60,000 bases of DNA, from positions 49,943,136 to 50,003,135 of the forward strand of contig NC_081414.1 of NCBI RefSeq assembly GCF_030272615.1. Direction: 5' to 3'. This document shows, in pieces, positions 11,735 to 22,007 of the stretch; positions within the stretch are counted from its first letter, which is position 1; each line of letters opens with the position of its first letter. The stretch comes from Cryptomeria japonica (Eukaryota; Streptophyta; Pinopsida; Cupressales; Cupressaceae). Both the position numbers and the translations under genes were made by a program. Below the pieces are notes generated by a model. The model did not search any database, was not told where the DNA came from, and was given only the letters and a program-made list of their open reading frames with translations.

Positions 11735-12439
11735 ACCTTGGAAGCATGTACCTTTCATTATTCAATAACAAATCCATGAATCAGTTCAAAAACCAACTAT
11801 ATTCTTATACAACAATGATGCAAATGCAAATAGGAGAGCAAGGTACATCTGAAAGCCTCCCATTTATAATAGTATCTTCATCCTTGGTATTAATTGCCAA
11901 GCATGTACAAGTCCTCTGAGAGTTTGCAACAAGTGCCTGGTTTTGGTGGAATGGACTCATGTAAGTAAGAAATTGCTAGCTACACCAATCAACAAATACT
12001 GCTAGTGCATCTAGAAGCGGTTCTATAATGCCATTATCCAGTTTGTATGATGGTAAACATTCAGACTCAAGTACATAGACTCATTGCATTAACAGCAAAT
12101 TACATATCACATACACACATAGCAACCAATTGGAAAATGGTAAGCTAATGCAACCCTACTGCATGATCCACTTCCCCTTACTCAGTTCACTAATTACTAA
12201 GCCTACTTCAAATCTGTGACTAGTTGGAATGTGGAAAGCTAGTGCATTCCATAACACACCATCTTGCTTTCCCTATCCTAGTTTACTACCATGGTGATGA
12301 TGCAACAAGTAGTTCATACTAATTTTTGTCATCATTGGCAATTGCAATTGCTGCTTAGTACATAACACATGTACGGATACACAAGTCAGTCACATAAGAC
12401 TCGACACTATCAACAACACATTTGCATCAGCTGATGATT
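11735..12439. other. No recognisable feature
   Basis: The interval lies between the array-bearing element and the truncated end of the LINE. I see no coding frame, LTR border or repeat that I can support. A weak TATA-like TTATAAATGGG reads on the minus strand near 11862. Confidence 0.4.
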
Positions 12440-12647
12440 ACACATCTACCTAGTGAACTCTTGAGATGGAGTAGCTCTTGGTAGCTCTTGGTATGTAGAC
12501 TCGATGGAAGTATAGCTATAGTGAAAGCGAGAAAGTTGGCGATTCGTCTCTGCACTCCTTTTTTGTGTTGAAAAAATATATCTTTGGCTTTTTCCTATTC
12601 AGAATTTGCCCTAATAGCCTTGAGTATTTGTCCAAAGCAGTCTTTAT
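12440..12647 (-). pseudogene. LINE reverse transcriptase, C-terminal fragment
   Basis: Directly left of Copia-3 the minus strand reads IKTALDKYSRLLGQILNRKK then IYFFN, the segment that follows FADD in plant L1 reverse transcriptases. After a frame change QRRIANFLAF follows. It continues the frame broken at 22008 once the tttat duplication is counted once. Nothing typical of the RT connection or RNase H region is seen left of about 12440, so the LINE 3' part is lost. Confidence 0.75.
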
Positions 12648-12828
12648 TGAAATGGTAATTGATTGAATAATTAAGGAGAGGAATACTCCTTATATAGAGA
12701 TAATTACACGAAGATCTTTCCATTGCGGAAACAATCGATAACTAGAACAAATAAATGAAAGTTACTAAAACTAACTAAAGTACATAAATGACCATTATAT
12801 AATAAATATTAACAATATTACTTAAATT
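12648..12828 (-). repeat. 3' LTR of Copia-3
   Basis: It matches 21827-22007 nearly base for base, including AATTAAGGAGAGGAATACTC. On the minus strand it follows the RNase H end and a purine-rich GAGGTAAGGA, and ends CCATTTCA next to the target duplication tttat. Confidence 0.82.
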
Positions 12829-13562
12829 CCTTACCTCAATGATCATTCTACTATCTACACCAAGTTGCACCCTAAATTTTACAAACTTGTCCGGGCTTAG
12901 AGACTTGGTTAGAATGTCTGCAGTCCGATCCTTAGTTGGAACATATTGCAACATCACAAATCCATCTTCAACATTTGTCGTATGAAGTGACAATGGAGCT
13001 CTACATGCTTTGTCCGCTCGTGAATAACTTGATTCTTGGCAAGCTTTAGCACCCCTTGGTTTTCACAAAACAAGGGTGAAGGCCCTGCTTGAGACATTTT
13101 CATGTCATAAAGCATCCTCCAAAGCCATATTGCCTTGCATGCTTCTTTAACTGTTCCTCAATACTCTACTTTTGTCGAGGAAAGAGCTACTGCTCGCTAC
13201 TTCTTACTAGTCCATGTGACTGCACCTGCGCTAAGATTGAAGACATACCTAGAAATAGACTTTTTGTCATCAACAAAACCTACCCAATTTGAATTTGTAA
13301 AACCAATCAGTCGAGGATCTTGGCTTCTACTATACAAAATGCCAAAGTTGGGTGTTTGTTTCACATATCTCAATACACGTTTTGCTGCAACCCGATGTTC
13401 AGCCCTAGGGGTTGTCATGAAGAGAGAGATGTAACTCACAACATAACCTAGATCAGGTCTCGTGGTTGTAAGATAGATGAGGCTACCAACTAGTTGCTTG
13501 AATGATAATTCATTCACCACTAGTGAGTTTGACTTGGTTGATAGTTTCAGCCCTTTCTCCAT
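12776..13562 (-). pseudogene. Copia-3 RT/RNase H C-terminal part
   Basis: 13562-13197 reads SLIYLTTTRPDLGYVVSYIS, RVLRYVKQTPNFGILYS and SNWVGFVDDKKSISRYVF, the RT-to-RNase H junction, with the first RNase H aspartate (usually DSDW) replaced by NSNW. 12993-12776 gives the very C-terminus: YVPTKDRTADILTKSL and FRVQLGV. The segment between them is frame-shifted (SSTKVEYXAA-like residues near 13150). Copia polyproteins normally end with this ADILTK motif, just before the polypurine tract and 3' LTR, as here. Confidence 0.82.
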
Positions 13563-13614
13563 AGATGTAGATCATCATCTTAAAAAAATTCAACAAACTC
13601 CTGGCATACTTTAA

Positions 13615-14240
13615 CTAAGAAATGAAAATACTGCCAGCTGTCTGCCAAACCTCTACATCGAGACAATAATGCAGAAGACCCGAATTGGTCATCTCAAAAC
13701 CCTGACATAAATTTAGTTTGATCTTCTCAAGCAAATGTGCCCCTCTACTAGCTATGATGATATCATCTACATAGATGACAAGAATAATGATGTCATTACT
13801 AGTGCTCTTGACATACAAGTTCGGATCTGAAGGACTTCTCTGAAAGCCTTGTGTATCCAAGTACTTGTTAATCTTGATGTACCATGCCCTGGGGGCCTGC
13901 TTTAGGCCATAAAGAGCCTTCACCAATTTGCATACCTGGTACTCTTTGCCAACAACCTTGAAACGTCGAGGTTGTGTCATGTATATCTCTTCCTCCAAAT
14001 CACCATTGAGAAAGGCGCTCTTCATGTTCATTTGATGGACTTTCCAACCAAACTGTGTTGCAATGCTAGAACTAGTGGGATGGTGCTCATCTTTGCGTAG
14101 GAGCTAAGGTCTCCTCATAGTCGATGCCTTCTCTCTGTAAGAACCCTTTAGCCACCAATCGAGCTTTGTATTTATCAAGAGTTCCATCAGCTTTGTATTT
14201 CACTTTGTAGACCCATTTGTAGCTGATGGATTTCTTCCTT
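13615..14240 (-). pseudogene. Copia-3 reverse transcriptase
   Basis: The stretch 14031-13615 is open and carries [31 protein letters not shown], the catalytic IYVDDIIIAS and LLHYCLDVEVW, a typical Copia RT. Upstream in broken frames lie [14 protein letters not shown]-like residues. It is the best preserved part of Copia-3. The catalytic aspartates are present, but the fragment lacks its N-terminal part in frame, and a frame break separates it from the RNase H part at 13562. Confidence 0.85.
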
Positions 14241-14395
14241 GGTGGAAGATTTCACAAACCCCAAGTGTTCTTCAAAAGACTATGATGCTCAAATTCCATA
14301 GCCTTTTCCCATTCAGGTTTACCTTTCGCCTCCAAATAATCTTGGGGCTCATAAACATTCTGAATGTTAGCCAAAAGAGCAAGATTGACAATACT

Positions 14396-15800
14396 CTACT
14401 CGCTCATGCCTTTACATGATTTATCCTCAACAAGCTCATTATCCCAAACATCACTAATGAGATTTTCCCACCACTTAGGCCAGAGAGTAGAAGCATCTTC
14501 TTCCAAATCAGGATGATCATCATGACTTGGGATGCCTGGAATGAAATCATTAGGATGCTGATCCAAGTTGTCCTGAGGGAAATCTGCTGGTATAGGTTCG
14601 TGCCTAGGTGATTCCACAAGTTTAGAATCATTAGAATCCCTCCTTTTAGGTGGAGATAATGTAAGCCTAACACCCAAATATTTAGTCTACAAACTCTGAT
14701 ATTTAGGACTCTTGATGGGAGAAGAGAGCCGAAGGGGCCCACCTTCTTCATAAAAAACAATGTCTTTTTTGAAAGTGAGACAATCAGTGTCTATATCAAT
14801 TAGCCAATAGGCTTTATGATTGTCACTATAGCCTACAAGCATTGACTTCTAGCTTTTGGAATCCAGTTTGGTCTTCTTGGCATCTGGAGTCAAAACATAT
14901 GCCTTTGAACCAAAAACCTTGAGATGGCTGATTTTTGGTTTCCTTCTAGACCATGCTCCCTTTGGGGGCATCTTCTTGACGATCTATATGGGAGATTTGT
15001 TAAGAAGATACACTGTAGTATACAGTGGCTTAGCGCAAAAATTCTTAGGAACATTTTTGTTCTCTAGCATACAACGAGCCATCTCCATAATAGTACAGTT
15101 CCTCTGCTCAACAACACCATATTGCCGAGGGGTATAGGGTGTGGTAAGTTGATGCTTAATACCATGTTTAGCACAAAAGCTGGTGAATATGGTGGAACAT
15201 AATTCACCCCCATTATCTGACCTAAGAGTTATGATCTGACATCTTGACTATTTCAACCAATGCTTTAAACTTCTAGAATTCATTGAACACATCTGATTTT
15301 GCCTTAGGAAAAGCACCCACATTTTCGTATTGAAATCATCAACAAACAAGAGAAAATACGTGGCACCAATGATTGATGTAGTATGCATTGGTCCTCAAAC
15401 ATTTGCATGAACTAGCTGCAAGACCTTGTATGCTCTTAGAGCTTGTCCATCTGAGAATGGAGTTCGACGTTGCTTCCCTGCTTGGCAAGCTTTGCACACA
15501 CCATGTGTTAGTTGCTGAATCTTAGGTAAGCCTTCTACGAAATTCTCTCGAGCCAATTGAGAGAGGTATGAGGTTGAGATGCCCATATTGTTGATGCCAA
15601 AGAGTACTGATGGATGAACTCTTCGCAGCCATTGCATGCTTCTGAGGAGGTATGAGGTTGAGATGCCCATATTGTTGATGCCAAAGAGTACTAATGGATG
15701 AGCTCTTCACAGCCATTGCATGCTTCTGAGATTCTCCAATATCAACCAGCCTATACAATCCATGATCTTCAAGCCCAACTACAATTGACTTCTTGGACTC
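14396..15800 (-). pseudogene. Copia-3 integrase remnant with in-frame 84-bp duplication
   Basis: From 15800 the minus strand reads SKKSIVVGLEDHGLYRLVDI, then the GAG-pre-integrase motif LWHQQYGHLN twice, because an 84-base segment is directly repeated in frame (copies starting near 15565 and 15649). THGVCKACQAGKQRRTPF follows, the zinc-binding end of the domain. The catalytic core toward 14700 is decayed and split among frames; 14396-14677 reads as the acidic linker between integrase and RT. The protein would insert the cDNA copy into the host genome. No intact catalytic D,D(35)E triad can be read. Confidence 0.72.
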
Positions 15801-16289
15801 TGTTGTGACGTATTCACACATCGTCCCATTGCAAATGGCGACCCCCACTTTTTCACTTTCTAGGTTAGTGGCCTTAGCTTAGTTGTCTTAGTGTTGTCGT
15901 GTCCTTGCTATTAGCCTCTTACATGTAATTGCATCGGAGTTGATTAGGTCTCTCTCTTCAGGATGAAATGAGATACAACCCTATCTTCAAATGGTTTCCC
16001 TTGTTCTAGAGCAATTCCAATCGCCATGACTAAGGATGATACTCATGAGTTTAGAGTTATGTAACAAAGGTGGAACTATCAAAATCTCTTGGCTTAGGTC
16101 AATGAGGGTTTGAAAAGAGCATGAGGAACGTGAATGAAGATTTGTCTCAGTTACATCAAGATCTAGTACAAAGGAACCTTAGATGGCCGATTTGGTGAGC
16201 AAAGGTTTCAACAAAGGATGAAGTGTTGAGTCAAGATTTGTCTTAGAAATGAAAATTTGGCAAACCTAGCTTTGGATGCAAATGAATTG

Positions 16290-17640
16290 CAAAGGTACCT
16301 CTAATTTCCGCCTTGATCAAAGATTGCAATGGTCTCCTAAAAAGTCGCCTTGGTGATTAACTTGCAATGCTCTCTCAAAAAGTTACCAAGGTCTCAGATT
16401 GCAATGGGCTTCTTGAAATGCCGCCTAGGTGATCGAGTTGCAATGCTTCTTTAAATTTCCGCCTTGATGCCAATCCCACAATGCTATCTCAAATTGTCGC
16501 CCAAGAGGAAAAGTTGTAAAGCTCCTATAAATTACCGCCTCAACCCTGAGATGCAATGGTGTTTCAAAAAGCCGCCTAAGGTGACAAGTTGCAAAGCCCC
16601 CTTGAAATGTTGCCCCAATCATGAAGTTGCAAAGATGTTGTCAAAAAGCCGCTTGGATCATTAAGACGCAAAGGATTCTAAACGGGCCAATTCACTAATG
16701 GTTTGCTAAACAAGACTAAGTTGGTAGATCAAGGCAAATGTTGCAAAGACCTCTTAAAAATCCGATCAAGAGAAGACTTGCAATGCTATCTCTAAAAGCC
16801 AATCCAAGGTGTGACTTGCAAAGGTAAGTAAAAAAGCCGCCTTGAATGATGAAGTTGCAATGGTGTCTTGAAATACCGCTAAGTTGATGACTTGCAATGG
16901 TGCCTCTAATTGCCACCAAGAAGCAATTCTTGCAATGGTGTCCCTAAAAGCCGACCTGATCTTAGTCTGCAACGCTCCTTCAAAAAGCCGATCCAAGTAT
17001 TACATGCAAAGGTCATCAAAATTTCCGCCATCTTGATCTACTTGCAATGGGGTCCTGATATGCCGCTTAGGTGTTGAGTTGCATTGCCTCTTCAAAAATC
17101 CGAATTGATGGCTAACCTGCAATGGCCCCCTAAAATGTCGATTTGATGTTTGATTGCAATGGTATTCACAAATACTGCCTCCATCATATCTTTCAAAGGT
17201 GTTGACAAAAGCTGCCCAAGAGGTTGACCTACAATGCTACTTCAAAAAGCCGATTTGATCAAATGATGCAAAGGTATCTCCAAAATCTGCCTTGGTGAAA
17301 ATGTTGCAAAGGTAGCTCAAAAAGCCGCCTATTGGTGAAAATGTTGCAAAGGTAGCTCAAAAAGCGGCCATTTGGTGAAAATGTTGCAAAGGTAGCTCAA
17401 AAAGCCGCCATAATGTCAACTTGCAATGGTCTTCCTAAAAGTCGCCAAGGTATCAACATGCAAAGGTCCACTAAATTCCTGCCCATTGAAAGACTTGCAA
17501 TGGTGTCAAGAAAATCCGCCAAGAGTTAAAGATGCCATGGTATCTCAAAAATCCGTGTAAGTCATTGAATTGCAATGGTCTTCCAAAATTCTGCCTAAAG
17601 TGAAAACTTGCAATGCTGCCACCAAAATCCGCCAAGGTTA
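16290..17640 (+). repeat. About 35-copy minisatellite, period about 38 bp
   Basis: Units follow TTGCAATGGT, about 8 variable bases, AAAAGCCGCC or AAATTTCCGCC, then a variable spacer. Start points such as 16742, 16780, 16817, 16856, 16896, 16932, 16971, 17007, 17044, 17082, 17119 and 17155 show the steady period. A recent triplication of ATGTTGCAAAGGTAGCTCAA lies at about 17302, 17340 and 17379. The array sits between the element start and TATA-1. Confidence 0.88.
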
Positions 17641-17763
17641 TGCAAGTCGGCCTTCAATGTATAGAGCGCCCAGCCTAAAGAGCAATTTAAAAAGTTTTTT
17701 TTTTTTCAATAAGCAAGTCAGCCTAGGGGTTTTAAAATGGAGAAACACATGCGTAAACCCCAA

Positions 17764-17776
17764 CGCCTATATAAGG
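17764..17776 (+). promoter_or_regulatory. TATA-1 of the nested array-bearing element
   Basis: GCCTATATAAGGGGG follows the minisatellite at the same place as the TATA box before gene copy 1 (3605-3625). The shared context suggests that the array is the upstream part of a promoter. Confidence 0.5.
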
Positions 17777-18951
17777 GGGTACATTTGCTCATTTCAAAGG
17801 CATCATTCAAGGACATCAAATAACACAATCTGCTCTGCAATTCAAGGAGACAGCAAACTACATAAGGAGAATTTCCTGATTTGCATCTCCAAATAGCATT
17901 AAGAAGGGCGAATTCTCCCTACATCAGAGATTGTGTTTGCAGGATTGATCATTTCATTGATCAAACACATTTGCAAGGAGGGAAATATTGATTTATTATG
18001 ATTTAGAAGTATTTCCAGATCAAAATCTGTGTGCCATCACTTTTACATCTGCATATAAAAGGTGGAATGAGATCTCCAAACATGTGACTCAGACCTTGGA
18101 GCACCTCAAAATCAGATATGGAAATGAAAGATAGAATCACCATCTCATCATCATTTTGAGGATATACCAAATTGTAGGTTTGTGAAATCTATCCATATGT
18201 GTTTAATACAATCCTTGTTTATTTTGTAGGTGACAAAGAACGAAGATACGAACTGCAAACAACATCAAGAACAATTCAAAAGCATGGAAGAAGATTCAAG
18301 ACATTACAAAGATGAAAAGACACCCAACATACCAGTCAGTGCAACACGAGGAAGTCAAGGCATTGGAATGTGAAAGAAAGATAACGCGCATAATGATGAA
18401 GGAAAGTTTTACAATCTTGAATTCCCTTTGGGAATCCAAGAAACAAAGTCAATACATTGAGGAGTCTAATCCAACTAGGTGCATCATTTATCAAGTATAT
18501 CATGAACAAGGGAGGATCAATCAAGTTCATCAAACGTGATCAAGGAAACAAATAGTTTCAGAAGAGTTAATCAAAGATTGTTAGATCATAACAATGCTTC
18601 TCATCATCATCACATTGAGCAAACTGGATAATGTTGAGTATCAAGAGATATTGCTCAATATTCTTTCATGATGATGAATCAAGTCTTCAAGCAAGTTGAG
18701 ATGGCATCCTAGTCATCATCCTACCAATCGAGGAGTTCCACATCAGCGTTCAATGAACCAAGCTCACCCATGGGAGCGCAAACTTCAATGTACCGACCCC
18801 CATTTTCTATTGGTTCACATTCAGTATTGAACTTGAATGTAATTATTTCATTGGCCAGAATAGAGTTTGCTGTAACAAACCCTAATTAGGGTTTCATTGT
18901 AAAATTTGAGCCATTGATGGAGATTCAATCCAGGTCGTTCATTGTAATGAG

Positions 18952-18968
18952 CTCTCTATATAAAGCTC
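18952..18968 (+). promoter_or_regulatory. TATA-2 of the nested array-bearing element
   Basis: CTCTCTATATAAAGCTC lies about 850 bases before the element end. The matching box in the gene-copy-2 element is GAGCTCTATATAAGCTC on the minus strand at 51850-51868, and a weaker CTATAAAAGGCAG is at 39430-39442 (minus). It probably marks the U3/R border of an LTR. Confidence 0.55.
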
Positions 18969-19842
18969 AAGCTCTTCATTTGTAAAGGGGTTAATAGTAA
19001 TAGACTAGAAGGAATAGAATAGTGAATAGTAGATAGCAATTAGTGTGGAAGTTAGATTAGGAGAAGGCAAAGATTGTTGCTAAAATCTTGTTGTAAAGAG
19101 TATATGATTTCATTGAAGTTAGGTGAATTAATGTGTTATTTCAACAAGTTGCATGGTCTCTACTTCTCAATTCATTTGCTTTCACGTTGATTAGATTGAA
19201 TGGAGGAATTTGTTGAATGCATTTGTGTGGAATCCGTTTAGTCCATACCACTAGCCTCTTGTTGATTGTAAGTGTACCTTTCATGGTCAACTGGAATGAT
19301 ATGAGCTTAACTTCAAATTTTTATATATCCATTGTTTATGCATTAACTTGAATGGTAATCAATGTTTGATGATAATGATTTGAATATCTTTGAATTGCAC
19401 CTTAGAAGATTGCATTGAGCTTGTGTCAAATTGTTCAGTTTGATGGTGAGACCTCGCCCAGTAGGATTCCATCGAATCATTCACTCTTCTCTTGCATTCT
19501 TAGGATTAAAATAGGCTCCCTAAACCCCATGCCTTTTGCTCTTTCTTTATTTTTCAAGCAAGTAAATAGAATCTAAGTTCCAGCAATTCAAGCATTCAAC
19601 AATTCAACGTAAGTCCCCTTGTGATTCTAGCATAATCACATCAAACCATTGAGTCTATCCACAAGTCGTGACCCGACATATAAGAACCTTGGAGTTGTCT
19701 CAAGTGATCCTTGAGCTAATCTTCAACATTTGAGTAACTTTGTTCAAGAGAGGATAAGATACTTTTGGGTATTTTATTCTGTCTTAGACTATGCATAAAA
19801 AACACATCAACAGAATCGTTATCAATGTGGCACTTATGTGCA

Positions 19843-20136
19843 CTAAAGGTGACATCCAACTTCAAACAATGTTGCATAATCTGACTCAGAGATTAGATTG
19901 GGCTCCATGCCCAAAACATAGTATACATTGAGAAAAACCAAATTTCTCCCAGTAGATGCAATCTGAACGTCACCCTTGTGAACAACTATATACTCTTCAC
20001 CACCAACGAAGATCATTGAATCAGAGCAAGCCTTGTACTTTGTCAACCAATCTCTCCTCTGTGTGAAATGGCGAGAAGCTCCAGAATCAATGTACCATGC
20101 AAAAGATTTGACATGAACTGCTAGTCTTTTGGCCAT
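19843..20136 (-). pseudogene. Copia-3 protease fragment
   Basis: WYIDSGASRHFT, the aspartic protease motif of Copia polyproteins, reads near 20090, followed by VYYVLGMEPNLIS, the usual VLYVP...NLLS continuation. The frame stops at 19843. In another frame FSAHKCHIDND continues to 19813, exactly where the array-bearing element 15801-19812 begins. The next residues, SKKSIVV, resume at 15800. The catalytic D-S-G is intact, but the polyprotein is broken by the insertion and by frameshifts. Confidence 0.82.
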
Positions 20137-20164
20137 AAATGCATAAAAGGTAGACTCTTGCTAA

Positions 20165-20740
20165 GACCCTCCCTGGTTGGATTTTTTATCAGCCAACCAC
20201 TTCCTACAGCGTTTTTCATGTGGCCAAGCTTACCACAATAATGACATATGATAGCCTTCTTGGAACTCTCCTCAGATTTGCCTTGTCCTTTCCAGTACGA
20301 GGACTTGCTTTTGCCTTTGTCTTTGGTCCTAAACCCCTATTTTACTGTGGTTGTCTCATTGTTGCTCCCAAACTGCTTCTTCCACATGTCCTGCCACAAT
20401 AGCTTGTTGCACAGTTCATCAAACTTCAAGTCAATATTGGTGGATGTAATGTTGAGAGTTTCGATGATGTGCTCATAGGATTGTGGTAAGCTTTTCAGCA
20501 TGATAACCACCATATCATCTTCTTCCATCTTGTGACCAATGGCCTCCAGTTGATCACAAATGTCTTTGATCTTCATGAGATGATCCTACAAAGACATCTT
20601 GTCGTCTATCAAAATCAAGAACAACATATTTTGAGGAAGAATGCTTTGCCCTTGTCTGATGTCTTGTGCAGATCCTTCAAATAAGTCTTTTTTTTGTAGA
20701 TGTCTTGCCAAAAGGTATCTTTGGAAGTATATCATCGATG
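20165..20740 (-). pseudogene. Copia-3 gag remnant with zinc knuckle
   Basis: The minus strand reads MKIKDICDQLEAIGHKMEED then LKSLPQSYEHIIETLN, the UBN2-type capsid segment of plant Copia Gag (20576-20337). An earlier part (NMLFLI.IDDKMSL) is separated by a stop. Downstream is a knuckle CHYCGKLGHMK whose final CR is put out of frame by one extra A. Gag forms the particle and binds element RNA. The order and strand fit the protease at 19843-20136. Between gag and the 5' LTR (about 20,750-21,814) I see only A+T-rich leader-like sequence with no domain. Confidence 0.72.
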
Positions 20741-21826
20741 ACATAGATATTGTATGGTTACACTCATCAAACTTGTCTTGGTCTTTGCTTGCAGTAGTGA
20801 GACATGTATATGTACCAAGGACAATCTAGTCAAGACACCAGTACTCAAAAATGGTGGGTATGCGCTATTTCCACATGTTGTAACTTTTACTATTAAATCT
20901 CCGATTCCCTTTCAACATTATGTTGGTCAAAGACACCATCCCTCCTATTTTCCAAAGGCACGAAAAATGAGGTTAAAGTCAAACTCCAACTATGAACCTT
21001 TTCAATATGATTTTTTTATTATTCAAACTTTGCTGGCACAAATCTCTAGGCATTGTTTAGAAAATGGATGTACCCAATTTTTTTAAAAAACAACCAATCA
21101 AAAAAATTAGGACCCATGATTTTTATACAAAAAAATGTAAATTTTTTTTTTCAAAACTGAAAGTCCCTAGGTCTAAAACCCTAGGCACGGGAATAAAATT
21201 CGATTTTTCTTAAAATCGTCAAAAACCTGTAGTTGTATAAAACCCTAATGCACAAGATAAAACCCTAGCATGCAGAAAAGATAGGAATGAAGTGTGCAGA
21301 ATGAAAAAGTGCCCAGATTGAACGCAGAATACACTAGCCTGTGATTTATTTTTAAAAATCATCAAAAAACAGAAGTTGCAGCAAAAAGGACCCATCGTAG
21401 GAAAAACCCTTGTGCGGAAACCCGTCCAAATGCTAGGTTGCACAATTTTTCCTTTCTGCAATCTTGTCATTTTTTTCTATTAAGTCGTGGTGTGATTTGA
21501 ATAAAAATCTGCAATTTTTCATGATAAAAGGGGCTGCTATTCTGTGATAGAGAGGCTGTGAATTTCAGGAAAGAAAACCCTCATAAAAACGCTTGCAATT
21601 TACAAAAAAATGATAAAAAATCCTTTGAATTTCTTTAAAGCAAACAAACCCGTGATTTTGCAAGAAACCCTCATGTGTATTTCAAATAAAAACCCTATGT
21701 GATTTCTCCAAAAAGATACGTCGATTTTTATTAAAAAATCGAACAAAAACTTCTAAAAAAGACTTTCAAGTTACCCATGAATTTTAGTAAAACAATTTGT
21801 CAAAAAATTACTTAGCTCTAAGACCA

Positions 21827-22007
21827 TGAAATGGTAATTGATTGAATAATTAAGGAGAGGAATACTCCTTATATAGATATAATTACATGAAGACCTTTCC
21901 ATAACAAAAACGATCAAGAACTAGAACCAAAAAAGGAAAGTTAGTAAAACTAACTAAAGTACATAAATGACCATTATATGATAAATATTAACAATATTAC
22001 TTTAATA
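21827..22007 (-). repeat. 5' LTR of Copia-3 with adjacent primer binding site
   Basis: Short LTR with CTCCTTATATAG on the plus strand (a TATA-like element on either strand). On the minus strand it starts TATTAAAGTAATATTG and ends CCATTTCA. A diverged initiator-Met primer site, TGGTCTTAGAGC, follows at 21826-21815. The 5' edge is set by the tttat duplication and is not the usual TG. Confidence 0.78.

Larger units (their letters stand above)
15801..19812 (+). mobile_element. Array-bearing TGTTG element inside Copia-3
   Basis: It starts TGTTGTGACGTATTCACACA with a weak CCCATT...AATGG hairpin and ends AAAAACACATCAACA. Flanks are gactc (15796-15800) and gaatc (19813-19817), one mismatch. Removing it rejoins the Copia-3 frame. 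Order inside: terminus, about 38-bp array (16290-17640), TATA-1 (17764), transcribed-leader-like sequence with an AG acceptor at 18230 (TTTATTTTGTAG), a short region of no recognised coding (18231-18790), TATA-2 (18952) and a U5-like block. The last block matches 51414-52041/33524-34118 and the end of the element at 36010. It has no homologue of the long gene, so it may be an internally deleted relative. Confidence 0.75.
12648..22007 (-). mobile_element. Copia-3: Ty1/Copia element, interrupted by a nested element
   Basis: Two 181-bp LTRs (12648-12828, 21827-22007) flank minus-strand gag, protease, integrase, RT and RNase H remnants. The target duplication tttat (12643-12647, 22008-22012) sits in the LINE reverse transcriptase. 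Without the nested element at 15801-19812, Copia-3 is about 5.3 kb, normal for Copia. Gene order on the minus strand is gag 20.7-20.2 kb, protease 20.1-19.8 kb, integrase 15.8-14.7 kb, RT 14.2-13.6 kb, RNase H 13.6-12.8 kb. Confidence 0.88.

Noticed and set aside
18312-18539. 75-codon plus-strand frame after the acceptor-like site in the nested element.
   Set aside because: No similarity to the gene copies and no recognisable motif. A minus-strand frame of similar size overlaps it, as expected by chance.
20754-21086. 110-codon plus-strand frame opposite Copia-3 gag and its leader.
   Set aside because: It is antisense to the gag remnant and leader, has no recognisable domain and is not repeated elsewhere.
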